Shown here piece by piece: positions 48,066-57,518 of a stretch of 64,000 nucleotides of DNA. The notes beneath the pieces were generated by a model that did not search any database, was not told the origin of the DNA, and saw only the letters and a list, made by a program, of their open reading frames with translations. Location of the stretch: positions 1-64,000 of IMG/VR virus record IMGVR_UViG_3300048930_000242, one strand, 5' to 3'. This DNA is from a virus. The translations under genes were made by a program, and so were the position numbers. The stretch's first letter is position 1; every line of letters begins with the position of its first letter.

Positions 48066-49019
48066 TCAGAAGCCCTCATCAAGCGGGATTTGGAGTAGAT
48101 TCTCGTCCTTTTCTTCGGCCGCTTCGGATGCCTTGTACCACTGGCCGATGCTAGGCGCGAAGAATCTGACAAGCCATTCATAGTTGGTCAATTCGGTGGC
48201 ACGACTTGGTGGCACTATGTTATACCTAGTGAGACCGGAAACGAACACGAACAAGTGATTCTTGAACGAAAAAGCATCTCGACTCTCTTCTTGGAAAACA
48301 GAATTAGCGTGCGGATTGAACTCGTCTTTGTTCCAATGCTTTTCGTAGATGTGAAGAGAGCCGGCATTGTGGTAGTAATCGCCTAGCTTCAGATTGTTCA
48401 TTCCGCGGCGGAACTTCAAGACTGCGTACATCATCCAGGCGATGAACTGGAACTGAAGGATGTCATTGCACCAGCCGACCACCAAATCGTTTGACCGCAT
48501 GTTCACGATCATATGGAGTTCATCGTTGCGGATCAAGAACTGGAGAGAAAGCGTACATGGGGTGTCTTTTGGATTGAGACCGGAATTGTCGACTCCGTGG
48601 ATGTTGATGATCGCCTTTCTGGACTGAGGATCGGCAGCCAGAAGGTTCACGCAGTTGTCGAAGCGAGAGATCAATTCGGAGCTTGAACCGTTAGAGAGCC
48701 CTTCATGCTCAGCGAAAATCCAGTACCCGTAATTCGAGATCACATTTCCGCTGCCATCCTTAAGCGTATCCCAGAAAGGAGCGGACTTGGAGATTCCGGC
48801 CGCTTTCAAGCTCTTCGACATGTACCAATTGAACTCGTCGATAACATACGACGGCTTCAGTTTCCTGGAGCCAAGAGTGACCACCAATGGATCGTTGAGA
48901 TCGAAAAACATTCGTGAGGCGATCACTTCTTTCGATCTGGTGCCGCGAGTCTCAACCAGAAAGCCGTCTTCCAAGATATTTTGGCCGGCTTTCTGGTACA
49001 TTTCGTTCACAATACTCAT
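48066..49019 (-). CDS. 42: Deoxypyrimidine hydroxymethylase (gp42-like, thymidylate-synthase superfamily)
   Basis: 317 residues. Catalytic Cys155 is in DTPCTLSLQFLIR, and IVNMRSNDLVVGWCNDILQ (171-189) matches T4 gp42 NMRSNDVVFGFRND closely. The residue in the place of thymidylate synthase Asn177 is Asp186, as in T4 dCMP hydroxymethylase, which favours dCMP over dUMP. NAGSLHIYEKHW is the conserved C-terminal motif. The ATG at 49019 (AAGGAG five bases upstream) is preferred to a GTG at 49025. The enzyme makes 5-hydroxymethyl-dCMP with methylenetetrahydrofolate. Early promoter at 49060. Confidence 0.82.
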   Translation of the reverse strand: MSIVNEMYQKAGQNILEDGFLVETRGTRSKEVIASRMFFDLNDPLVVTLGSRKLKPSYVIDEFNWYMSKSLKAAGISKSAPFWDTLKDGSGNVISNYGYWIFAEHEGLSNGSSSELISRFDNCVNLLAADPQSRKAIINIHGVDNSGLNPKDTPCTLSLQFLIRNDELHMIVNMRSNDLVVGWCNDILQFQFIAWMMYAVLKFRRGMNNLKLGDYYHNAGSLHIYEKHWNKDEFNPHANSVFQEESRDAFSFKNHLFVFVSGLTRYNIVPPSRATELTNYEWLVRFFAPSIGQWYKASEAAEEKDENLLQIPLDEGF

Positions 49020-49046
49020 ACTCACTCCTTCTCATGTTCACAGTTC

Positions 49047-49082
49047 AGCACTTCGGACTATTGTATCATAGTCCGAAGTGCT
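49047..49082. repeat. 14-bp perfect inverted repeat containing the promoter -10
   Basis: Arms 49047-49060 and 49069-49082 are exact complements with an eight-base loop. Most of the -10 box lies in the loop, and the -35 is directly beyond one arm. Without a U-tract on the minus strand, an operator or a terminator-promoter fusion are both open. Confidence 0.65.
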
Positions 49083-49088
49083 TGTAAA
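49060..49088 (-). promoter_or_regulatory. Early promoter of the hydroxymethylase operon
   Basis: Minus strand: TTTACA (49088-49083), 17 bases, TACAAT (49065-49060), with TATGA before it as an extended -10. It places an early-type operon inside the late region. Confidence 0.75.
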
Positions 49089-49096
49089 TGGGCTTC

Positions 49097-50341
49097 TTAG
49101 ACGGCGCGAACGATCAGGGAGAGATCAGTGACCGTGATGTTGGTCGCCGATGTATTGTTCGCAACGAAGACTTCGATGTACTCGTTTGGCGCGAGTTCAA
49201 CGGCAGTTTGCGCTCCGGCGTTTTCGGCCTTGCCGGTACCAGATGTCGTGATCAAGATCTTGGAGTCCGGCAGTGTGGACCCGCCTTTGGCAATATAGAC
49301 CGCAATGATATGGTTGTTGCCAGACTCGGCCGAAAGCGTTGCGGAGACCAAGAAAGTTCTGGTCTTCGATCCTGTGTATGTTAACCTACCGCTTGTAAAG
49401 TCAAACTTGCCCATCACTCCACCGGTAGTTGTGGCGTCGGCTTTCACCGGTGTAGATGGCGCGGCAATAACCGTTGCTGTGGCGTTTGCATGCCAATAGA
49501 TTTGACCAAGCACTCCGGAATTAGGCACTCCAGAGCAGTCGATGAACATCGACTCTGCGGCCGCAGCGGTGATACCGACAAGAGGAGTTCCGGCGCCTGT
49601 GAATGTGACAGAATCAAGAACAAAATTCTCGTCAGGAATGGATGCCCCGGCAATCACTTCAATGCCGGTTTTGCTTGCCGCGTCAAGAGTGAAACCAGAG
49701 TAAAGGATCTTAAATCTTGAAGAGATCACGGCGGTGGCGGCAAGCGTCAAGAAGGTGGAAGAAGCCTGCGGCTGGAACATACATCTGAAGAAAGTTGCAA
49801 CTCTCGTGGTGCCATCGATTACCAATTCAGCCGAATCGGCGAAGACGCAGTTATCGGCGACAATCATTCCGTAATTGAGAACGGTTCCAATCTCCGCCAC
49901 GGTGTCGAAATGCATTCCGTAAAGGGTCAATGAAGCGGCCGGGTTGAGGGTTGCGTCAAGAGCCAGAGCTGGCGCGCCAGCTGCAAGGTCGGCAATCTCA
50001 AAGTTTTGAAGTGTGAGATCTTGCTGGGCGGAGATCAACGGAGCGCCTGCGAGGCCGGTGCTCTTCAGAATCGAATTAGAGGCTGCATTGCCGGCGATCA
50101 CATTGCCTAGCCCACAAACCAATCTATTGCCGGCAAGATCCACTGTGCCGACTATGAAGTACGTTGTGTCGTTTGCCAGAGTGATTACATCTATGACCGG
50201 GTCTGGAAAATCCGCCAGTGCTTCTACATAGACGAGTTTGCTAGGTAGGGAAAGACCAGCACCAATAGCGTCGAATTCAGCACGAAGCGCGTTTACTTCT
50301 GCTCTATATGCTGAAAATCCATCAGATGCTCTAAGTGCCAT
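49097..50341 (-). CDS. Tail spike/fibre with beta-helix and C-terminal head domain
   Basis: 414 residues. The N-terminus MALRASDGFSAYRAEVNALR resembles fibre attachment regions. The middle has repeated short strands in the manner of right-handed beta-helix spikes (LTLQNFEIADLAAG, GMIVADNCVFADSAELVI, LDSVTFTGAGTPLVGI). The C-terminal 110 residues form a jelly-roll-like head (GKFDFTSGRLTYTGSKTRTF). A host-receptor protein, enzymatic or not. A weak late box (TAATAGACTAGG) lies at 50353-50364. Confidence 0.65.
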   Translation of the reverse strand: MALRASDGFSAYRAEVNALRAEFDAIGAGLSLPSKLVYVEALADFPDPVIDVITLANDTTYFIVGTVDLAGNRLVCGLGNVIAGNAASNSILKSTGLAGAPLISAQQDLTLQNFEIADLAAGAPALALDATLNPAASLTLYGMHFDTVAEIGTVLNYGMIVADNCVFADSAELVIDGTTRVATFFRCMFQPQASSTFLTLAATAVISSRFKILYSGFTLDAASKTGIEVIAGASIPDENFVLDSVTFTGAGTPLVGITAAAAESMFIDCSGVPNSGVLGQIYWHANATATVIAAPSTPVKADATTTGGVMGKFDFTSGRLTYTGSKTRTFLVSATLSAESGNNHIIAVYIAKGGSTLPDSKILITTSGTGKAENAGAQTAVELAPNEYIEVFVANNTSATNITVTDLSLIVRAV

Positions 50342-50352
50342 AAATTTCTTTT

Positions 50353-50364
50353 CCTAGTCTATTA
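50353..50364 (-). promoter_or_regulatory. Possible late promoter box
   Basis: Minus strand TAATAGACTAGG, one base off the common TAATAGATA; 12 bases before the start codon, close for a leader. Confidence 0.3.
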
Positions 50365-51282
50365 TTGCTTGATGGTGTACGAAATGTAATCAATCCAAAG
50401 TCTCATATCACCACCAAGTGGAACCAGCGCATCGCCAGTAGACTTGAATCGGAGGAAATTGTTCAAGTCGGATGTCGCCGCCGCGAAATTGGTTGTGACA
50501 AACGAAGTAGCCAGAGTTCCATTGACATAGAAATTAACAACCGCGTTGGTGATTTCGATCTTTAGAGAAACTGCCTGCCAATTGGTGACATTTCCAAAGA
50601 CGCCTGGAGAAATGATTTGATCGAAGATCACCGCGCCGGTTGGCCAATTGTCATTTACGACAACGGCGCGAAGGACAGGAACAGCTAGCAGATCAGCAGT
50701 TGCCGGAGACTGAATCTCAAAGAATGCGCCACCTTCTAGTCTTGGGTCAGGCTGCGCGGCTGTGTCGGTTAAGTAGAATCTCCTGCTGAAGCCAAAATTC
50801 ACAGTCATCGGAATGGATTCGGCGACGCTGACATTTTGTAGAGCCAGTTTTGTTTCTCCAATCAGCGCTCGATTGTCGTTGCTTCCTGGAGGAGCAAATC
50901 CTTGCGACATTAGGCTCGACCAAACCTGCGAAGTGTCGTCATACACTCCGTGAGTTATAGCAAGAGCGCTCTGGTTAACACTTCTGGCTTTTGAAGTTGA
51001 TCCGCTCTGACCAGCCACGAATCTATAATCAGCCGATGGCTGATATTGAAATGGAGTCAATGAAGGATCGTACGGCTGATTCATTCTGGTAAAATGCTCA
51101 AGAACATATGTGTCCCCGATGATCGCTTCATTAACTTCAGGATCGATCAAATCAACGGCCGCGCCAAGCGCGTTAATCTTCTGGCGTTGGATTTCAAATG
51201 TGTCGGTTCTTTCAACCTGAGTGAATGCCATTGTGCTAAGTCCTAATCCTAGAATGAAAACGAGTTTGGAAATGAAGCTCAT
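50362..51282 (-). CDS. Lectin-like fibre protein, start ambiguous
   Basis: 306 residues. From 51282 the start is MSFISKLVFILGLGLSTM, a signal-peptide-like stretch unusual for a virion fibre. An internal ATG at 51231 (MAFTQVERTDTFEIQRQKIN) gives the ordinary fibre N-terminus with AGGA nine bases upstream. The body is beta-rich; the C-terminal half (WQAVSLKIEITNAVVNFYVN, MRLWIDYISY) fits a concanavalin-like lectin fold. Probably an adhesin. Confidence 0.6.
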   Translation of the reverse strand: MSFISKLVFILGLGLSTMAFTQVERTDTFEIQRQKINALGAAVDLIDPEVNEAIIGDTYVLEHFTRMNQPYDPSLTPFQYQPSADYRFVAGQSGSTSKARSVNQSALAITHGVYDDTSQVWSSLMSQGFAPPGSNDNRALIGETKLALQNVSVAESIPMTVNFGFSRRFYLTDTAAQPDPRLEGGAFFEIQSPATADLLAVPVLRAVVVNDNWPTGAVIFDQIISPGVFGNVTNWQAVSLKIEITNAVVNFYVNGTLATSFVTTNFAAATSDLNNFLRFKSTGDALVPLGGDMRLWIDYISYTIKQ

Positions 51283-51300
51283 GATAATGTTGACTCCTGG

Positions 51301-51537
51301 TTATGCTTCTGGTGGAGTGATTATGTCAATCACCTCGTTCAGCGCAATCACTTGACCCTGCAAATCTTGAACGATCTTAACAAGGTCTCGAATGGTCTCT
51401 TGTTCTTTCTGCCGCTCTTCTACCAGCTTTCTCCGGACCTGAGCTTGCTTGAAGCCTCTGGAGCCGGTGAATACAACGGCCCCAGAGTTCGGATCGCGGA
51501 ATGCTTCATAGGAGGATAGTTTGTTGAAGTCAGTCAT
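51301..51537 (-). CDS. Small coiled-coil protein
   Basis: 78 residues: a short ordered start (MTDFNKLSSYEAFRDPNSGA) and a coiled coil (KLVEERQKEQETIRDLVKI, then VQDLQGQVIAL). Such proteins accompany large structural genes in T4-like marine phages. A trimerising or assembly-helper role for the adjacent fibres is plausible. Confidence 0.5.
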   Translation of the reverse strand: MTDFNKLSSYEAFRDPNSGAVVFTGSRGFKQAQVRRKLVEERQKEQETIRDLVKIVQDLQGQVIALNEVIDIITPPEA

Positions 51538-51539
51538 GG

Positions 51540-54500
51540 TCAGATCACCGCAATTGCACGAAGGTTCTTCACGATTGGCACGTCGATGGTGTTCTTGGAG
51601 TACATTTCGATCTTGATTGCGAAGGAAGTGAACTCTTCTGGAACGTCCGACGGCTTGTATTTGTACTCAACGAATCTGGTTCCGACCGAGATATTTGGGT
51701 TGACGTCTTCGTCAAGGACCATTTCTCTCCATTCAACTTCTTCACCAGCGGTGACCGGTGTTCCGATCTCTGCGTACGGAATATCTATCCAGGCCGATCC
51801 ACCGATAGCTGGCTCCATACCAGGAGCGTATTCGGTGAATGACGCGTTACGCTTCCAGAGGCGAGAAGCATGGAAGACATACTGAGGGAAGACGAATGTT
51901 CCACCAAGGCCGGAGGCATCGGCGTAATTGTCGATGGCATTCCAATCGTCTACTTTCTGAACACTCTGCGCCTCCATGTCCACGGCGGTTGCTTCATCGA
52001 CAAGGAAACTTCGATCGATATTAGACAAAGAAGGATCGCCTTCCATTTTGAACTTCGAGATGTCATTGATCGACTTGATATAGACTCTTGGAGTCTGCAC
52101 GTCGGTAACCAAGCAACGTGCTCTTGGGTTAGAGGAGCTGGTGAACGAAGGGACCAAGTTAGGATTCGTTCCGTTCGGGTTACCGACGATCTCAGAGGCG
52201 ATCTCACGGTAGATCAAACGGCAGGTCTTTCCAATCAGAGCCGTCGAAGTCACGGTAGAAGCGCCAATATCGAAATACGACGGAGTGATTACCGAAGTAC
52301 GATAATAGATCTTCAAGAGACTGTCATTAGGCAACTTGGCATCGACAAGGACCTTGAGGTCATCCGAAGGATTCACCAGATTGATCGCCTTGGTCACATA
52401 GGTTCCGGCGTCCCAAGCTGGTCCGAAATCGAATGCAGGCGCATCAATCAACGGAAGAGCTGGATCAGACAAATCGTAAGGCGAGGTCAAGTACCGACCG
52501 GTGATCAGTCTCATCTGCTGCTTGTCGATAACTGGGGTCAGAAGTGGATCGGTGGTTCCGAGAGCGATCTGGGCCGAGTAGTTACGACGGAGAGCGGTGT
52601 TTACATTGTTGTCTAGGCACTTCTCTTCGGTGAGGTAGACGAATTCCTTGTTGGTGATTGTCTGGAATCCAGAGCCAGATTCTCCATTATGGAAAGCCTG
52701 AGAATACTGAGCCGAAGTTCCAGGGAGAACCATTTCACCGACATTCAAGACCGACATAGAGACCTTAAGGGCTCCTGGGTTGTTCAATTGGTCTCCGTAG
52801 ACCTGATCTGGGAACGGATAGATTGAAGTGCCGGTCTGATTGATCGAACCATAACCCTCAGAAGAAGCTCCACCGACGTCAGTGACCTGATTCGAAGGAA
52901 GAGTCTTCTTGTCGCGAAGCACGACGGTAGAAGGAGCGGTCGCGAATCTGTGGCGGTAGATTCTGAACGTGATGTCGGACATCTGGTCCGGAGTCCAAGT
53001 CGTGGAGTTCTGCGACTTGAACAACGATCCAAGGTATGGCTGTTCGGCAATACCACGGCCGCCAGAGTTGGTTCCACGGAATGCGATCGTTGGGTCGATT
53101 CTTGGAAGGAAGCCGCCGTTGGTTTCGTTCTGAATGGTTGGCTGGTCCGACGGAATCTCAGTTGGGCGAATGTCGGTTTCACCGCCGGTTGAACGGAAAC
53201 GTTCCTGATTGAAAGCGGCCAAAGTGGCTTCGTTTTCAATTCCGAGGCTTCGATTTTCTTCCGGCGGAAGCGGAGTGATGATCTCACCGGTTCTTGCGTA
53301 GTAATCAAAGATGTCCTGTTCGCCGAGCGTGGAAATCCATGCTTCATACTTACGGCTGTTGGTGAACAGGACGAAAGCGTACTCGGTGTTGCCTTCCAAG
53401 TAAACTGGATCTCTGAAAGTGAATCTGGTTGCACCATCAGAAGGAATGGTTGCGCTGACATTACATTGCGCCGGCGACTTATAGGCCATCGAGAATGGAA
53501 CAATTCTGTTTGTAGGAGTTCCGTTCTCCATTTCGACAATGTAGATCGAGACGGCCTGATAATCGACACCATCAGAGAGTACTGGAATCTTCTTGAAGAA
53601 GACTTCAATCGACTCCAAGAAGCATCCATTTGGCTCTTCAATCAAGAACGACTGAGCGATCGGATCGCGCCACTGACGAGGACGAGACGGAACGGTCGCA
53701 CGGATCTCTGGGATGGTTGGAAGCCCACGGATGATGCTTGTGTTTCGAACCGAGGTAATGGTGCGCTGACGGGTCTGGATAGAACCATTGGCCGTGAACG
53801 TGGTCGAAGCCGAAGAAGCGTCCTCATCGTCGATGATCAAGAACTGCTTGGTTCCGGTTGGAATGACGCCAGGCGGCACTGTGAAAGTTCCAATGAACTC
53901 CCCGTCGTCAGAGACTCTTGGTCGACCTGCGCCGGCCGGATCTCCAGTAGGAGTCACGAACTCCGAAGACGAAGGGTAAAGGATAACCTCGTGATTGTCC
54001 AAGTAGCCTTTGACCGGAGCGCCTTGTCTCATTCCGCGTGCATGGACAGCAACCGGAATCGACCGCATGAATGGAGCGATGCTGGTCGCGATTACACGGT
54101 CATCGCCGACAGATGTAGTAGTAGTGGTGGTCGTGGAAGAAAGTCCGAGTTGGCTGGCGATCTGAGCCTGACGAACCGACCAAGCGGCCAACTCTTCTTC
54201 GAATCGAGCGTTAGCGGCATCCCATGCGGCGCCCCATCGACGTTCGACCTCATTGATCCATGCGACGCCGTTACCGAATCCGACAACCGGAGCGATAGAA
54301 GTTGGCATCGAGAATGTAGGAGCCGGCTCGAATGTGCCAGGAGGCGGCTGAATCAACACGGTGGTAGTTGTGGTGGTGCCTTCTTCTTGGTTGATGATGT
54401 CCGGAGCCCGATTGGTGTCAATCCAAGTGTCGACCGAAGGATCAAGCTCGACCGTGCCGTTCCATGTGTAGAACAGATATGGATTCAGGTTGACACCACC

Positions 54501-57500
54501 GGAGGCGTATTCATTCTTGATGAATACTTCCTGGGCTACCGAAGGAAGAGTGATCGTGTTGTCCCAAGTGGTTGGCTGAGACACGATGTCCATGTCCAAC
54601 GCATAGGTCGAGTTCGGGCAGATGATGCCTCCACCGAAGATCATCTCCACAGCAGCTCGGTATCCTAGATCGGTAGTGTCGCCGAACTGGTGGTTTCTGA
54701 ATGGATCGGCAAAGATACCGTTCTTGAACTTGTTGAATCCAGTGTTGGCGTCGATAATCTCCATGTCGTTGGCTCGAAGCTCGAGGAGAGACATCGACAC
54801 ATATTCTTCGAGGTTCGAGAGTCTCTTGTCCAGCGCTCCGATGTCCTTCATCGTGTAACGCTTGTTACAAATCTTGGTGACCTTCAGGTCTTTCTCGTTG
54901 AATGTGTACGGATTCAAAGAGACTGTGTAAAGGGTGACAGCATTCGAAGGCTCGTTCGGAAGGATTGGATTCCTTGCTCCGATACCCTTGACGACATTGA
55001 ACACGCCGGTTGAGGTCAAGACCACTCGGTCCTTGCGGCCAAGGTATGTCTCGATGTCTGTGCGGAATCGGGTGTTCGGCTGAAGCATGGTGCGGCCAGC
55101 GATCTCGCTCCTCTTCGAGCGGAAATCGATGCAGTTCACCATCTTATAGGTCTTTCCATTCGAAGCCTTGAAATTCGGAACCAGATCAAGGTCATTGGCC
55201 GAGAATGGGTAGGAATTGACGCAGAAGAATCCATGAGCGCCGGCCGAGTGATTGAAGTACTCGTAGGTAATCTCAAACTGTGTAGCTACACCAGTATTAG
55301 CGTAGGTGTCAAGGCGGTTCCAAGCGGTGATAGAACCGTTATCATAGAAGAAATCACGCTGGCCATTATCGAACTTAAGCTTCGCAATGTCGGCTTCGGT
55401 TAGGTTATATGGCGAAGTGTAATCGCTTCGGACATTGGTCATCTGACGAATGCCAACGATTCGTACGCAGTCTTCCTTGGCCAAAGTCAAAACCGCTCCG
55501 GAGTTCGGAATGAAGGCCGCTGGAGTCTCAACAAAGTTGTCCAGCGTCTTGGTGCGAACCGATCCTTCGGATTCGAGGACCTTCAGATAGGCGATGACAG
55601 GCCGTCCTGCATGAGACGCGTCGGTGGTGAGGACGATCGTAGCTGGATCGGACGCATTGTTGATAGTGACGGTTGGGTTTGTAACATGAACCCAGTTTCC
55701 ACCGTTATTCTCAATCAAAAGAGCGATGCCATCTTCAGCAGCGGTGAAGAATTCCTGATAGATGTTATCGGCCGTGAATGAGACTGCTCCGGCGCCGTTG
55801 AACACACCTTCCTTCTTCACCATATGGAGGTAGGAAGTTTCACCGGAGATCACATTCTTGAGAATGGTCGCTCCGTCAACTCCATAGACCAATGGGTCTC
55901 TGAAAGAACCACCAACCTTCGCGGTGCCTGCGATGTCCGATCCTCTGGACTCTTCGAAAGTCTTGACCACAATGACCGGTTCTGACGCGCCGGGTGCCGA
56001 AGAGGTCAGACGAAGGCTCTTCACCGAGCCTGCGTTATTCGCCAAAGAAGAAGAGGCGTCGGTGATGTAGATTCGCCATTCGTTTCCGTACTTCACCAGA
56101 GAGTGAACACGGCAAGTGCCGATGACTCTGGCCGTTGGGTCGGCTCTGGAAATAGAAGCACCGGTTGATCGGTCGACCGCGACATTATAGGCGGTCAATT
56201 CAATTCCAGCTTCAAGATTCATGTTCCTGAAAATCATTGGAGATCCAACAGGAACACCACCAGCGGCGGCCGAAGCGTTATCGACAATGAAGTAGGCGTG
56301 TTCGGAACCCTGGGCGTAGGTGTTATTCACCCCAATGTATTCTCTGGCCTTCTCTACGGTGACCGGAGTCGTGGTGAGCTTCTCGATCTCGTACCCAAGC
56401 ACGTAAGCCTTACCAGGGCCGAGATTATAGACCAAGTTGGCTCCGTCAAGAGCGCTTTCCGAAACTCCAAGAGAGAATTCTCTTACCGTGTAGTTGCCAG
56501 ATTCATCGTAGGTTCGACGAGCCAAAAGGTCGAGCAGTTTGGCATACTGGGTGTCTCTCTGGTCAAGAGTGATCTTACCATCTCTGGTTTCTACCAAAGA
56601 AGAGAACTTGGACAGCCACTGGTTGAATTCAGTCGTTGGGAATAGATTATCGCCCGGACTGTCCGGATCAGGAACATAGTTCAGATCGTAGAAATCAAGG
56701 ACCGGCATCACCTGATAGCGGTGAGCGCCAGGCGCTGCCTGATTATAGAATCCCTGAGCATTATCAAGGAGAGTCGCACCGAAATAAGGATCAGCTTCGG
56801 TGATCAGACGCTCGTCGAAACGGAACCCAATAGCGAATGCATTGGTGGCATGATCCTTACCTGGTCCAACGATGATTTCTTGAGACATCACCGAGACAAA
56901 ATTGCCGTCACGGTATACCACACCAGGCTCGCAAGAAGCCGACAAACCAAAGAAGAGATCGCCCTTGGCCTTAAGCACGGTTCCGCCGGAGCCTACAGCA
57001 TCGAAGTAAAGATTGTCGGTCTGGACTGGAGAGCCACCGAAAGTGAAGTAGAGAATCAAGTCCTCTTCATTAGGACCGGAAATCACAGCATGGGTGATAG
57101 TGAATGTCTTGGTGGCGACTCCGGATGCGCTGGTGTTCTGGCCAAGAGGGTCGACGTTATTGAACTTACGACCAATGAAGTCGCTAAGCGAATACATCGC
57201 ACCAGGATTCGATCCAACCAGTGGCGGCCCCAAGAAAGTTCCAGTCACACGGTCAACAAGGCGGTTATGGAAGACAGCGCCAGGCTTGCTTGTGTTCAGA
57301 TTGATCTTGGCTCCAAGCACAGGAGTTCCATTGCGGAACAAGTGATTGGACACCTGAGCGATCTGATTCTGGAGAATTGTCTGAGCCTGGGTCAATTCAC
57401 GTGCTTGAATTGGTCGTCCAGGAACCGAGAGGATTCTCAGAAAGTTCAACTCTGGGTTGAAATCATCGTTATATGGAGCACCTCTGGTTAGATCTTTATA

Positions 57501-57506
57501 GCTCAT
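51540..57506 (-). CDS. Giant virion structural protein (DUF4815 type)
   Basis: 1988 residues, the largest gene here. The N-terminal block (RGAPYNDDFNPELNFLRIL, then GRPIQARELTQAQTILQNQI) is the DUF4815-type start of large structural proteins in T4-like marine phages. Around 1100-1400 come TTTTT linkers, SIAPFMRSIPVAVHARGM, a GTFTVPPGVIPTG segment and PIAQSFLIEEPNGCFLESI, all typical of that family. The C-terminal part (from about 1600) is beta-rich. It lies between the wedge gene 8 and fibres, so it is probably a baseplate-linked component comparable to T4 gp10-12. Confidence 0.8.
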   Translation of the reverse strand: MSYKDLTRGAPYNDDFNPELNFLRILSVPGRPIQARELTQAQTILQNQIAQVSNHLFRNGTPVLGAKINLNTSKPGAVFHNRLVDRVTGTFLGPPLVGSNPGAMYSLSDFIGRKFNNVDPLGQNTSASGVATKTFTITHAVISGPNEEDLILYFTFGGSPVQTDNLYFDAVGSGGTVLKAKGDLFFGLSASCEPGVVYRDGNFVSVMSQEIIVGPGKDHATNAFAIGFRFDERLITEADPYFGATLLDNAQGFYNQAAPGAHRYQVMPVLDFYDLNYVPDPDSPGDNLFPTTEFNQWLSKFSSLVETRDGKITLDQRDTQYAKLLDLLARRTYDESGNYTVREFSLGVSESALDGANLVYNLGPGKAYVLGYEIEKLTTTPVTVEKAREYIGVNNTYAQGSEHAYFIVDNASAAAGGVPVGSPMIFRNMNLEAGIELTAYNVAVDRSTGASISRADPTARVIGTCRVHSLVKYGNEWRIYITDASSSLANNAGSVKSLRLTSSAPGASEPVIVVKTFEESRGSDIAGTAKVGGSFRDPLVYGVDGATILKNVISGETSYLHMVKKEGVFNGAGAVSFTADNIYQEFFTAAEDGIALLIENNGGNWVHVTNPTVTINNASDPATIVLTTDASHAGRPVIAYLKVLESEGSVRTKTLDNFVETPAAFIPNSGAVLTLAKEDCVRIVGIRQMTNVRSDYTSPYNLTEADIAKLKFDNGQRDFFYDNGSITAWNRLDTYANTGVATQFEITYEYFNHSAGAHGFFCVNSYPFSANDLDLVPNFKASNGKTYKMVNCIDFRSKRSEIAGRTMLQPNTRFRTDIETYLGRKDRVVLTSTGVFNVVKGIGARNPILPNEPSNAVTLYTVSLNPYTFNEKDLKVTKICNKRYTMKDIGALDKRLSNLEEYVSMSLLELRANDMEIIDANTGFNKFKNGIFADPFRNHQFGDTTDLGYRAAVEMIFGGGIICPNSTYALDMDIVSQPTTWDNTITLPSVAQEVFIKNEYASGGVNLNPYLFYTWNGTVELDPSVDTWIDTNRAPDIINQEEGTTTTTTVLIQPPPGTFEPAPTFSMPTSIAPVVGFGNGVAWINEVERRWGAAWDAANARFEEELAAWSVRQAQIASQLGLSSTTTTTTTSVGDDRVIATSIAPFMRSIPVAVHARGMRQGAPVKGYLDNHEVILYPSSSEFVTPTGDPAGAGRPRVSDDGEFIGTFTVPPGVIPTGTKQFLIIDDEDASSASTTFTANGSIQTRQRTITSVRNTSIIRGLPTIPEIRATVPSRPRQWRDPIAQSFLIEEPNGCFLESIEVFFKKIPVLSDGVDYQAVSIYIVEMENGTPTNRIVPFSMAYKSPAQCNVSATIPSDGATRFTFRDPVYLEGNTEYAFVLFTNSRKYEAWISTLGEQDIFDYYARTGEIITPLPPEENRSLGIENEATLAAFNQERFRSTGGETDIRPTEIPSDQPTIQNETNGGFLPRIDPTIAFRGTNSGGRGIAEQPYLGSLFKSQNSTTWTPDQMSDITFRIYRHRFATAPSTVVLRDKKTLPSNQVTDVGGASSEGYGSINQTGTSIYPFPDQVYGDQLNNPGALKVSMSVLNVGEMVLPGTSAQYSQAFHNGESGSGFQTITNKEFVYLTEEKCLDNNVNTALRRNYSAQIALGTTDPLLTPVIDKQQMRLITGRYLTSPYDLSDPALPLIDAPAFDFGPAWDAGTYVTKAINLVNPSDDLKVLVDAKLPNDSLLKIYYRTSVITPSYFDIGASTVTSTALIGKTCRLIYREIASEIVGNPNGTNPNLVPSFTSSSNPRARCLVTDVQTPRVYIKSINDISKFKMEGDPSLSNIDRSFLVDEATAVDMEAQSVQKVDDWNAIDNYADASGLGGTFVFPQYVFHASRLWKRNASFTEYAPGMEPAIGGSAWIDIPYAEIGTPVTAGEEVEWREMVLDEDVNPNISVGTRFVEYKYKPSDVPEEFTSFAIKIEMYSKNTIDVPIVKNLRAIAVI

Positions 57507-57518
57507 TTTGATTCCTGT

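Noticed and set aside
53466-54668. Plus-strand 400-codon open frame
   Set aside because: It is antisense to the 1988-residue structural gene, has no ribosome site and an Arg/Ser-rich shadow composition.
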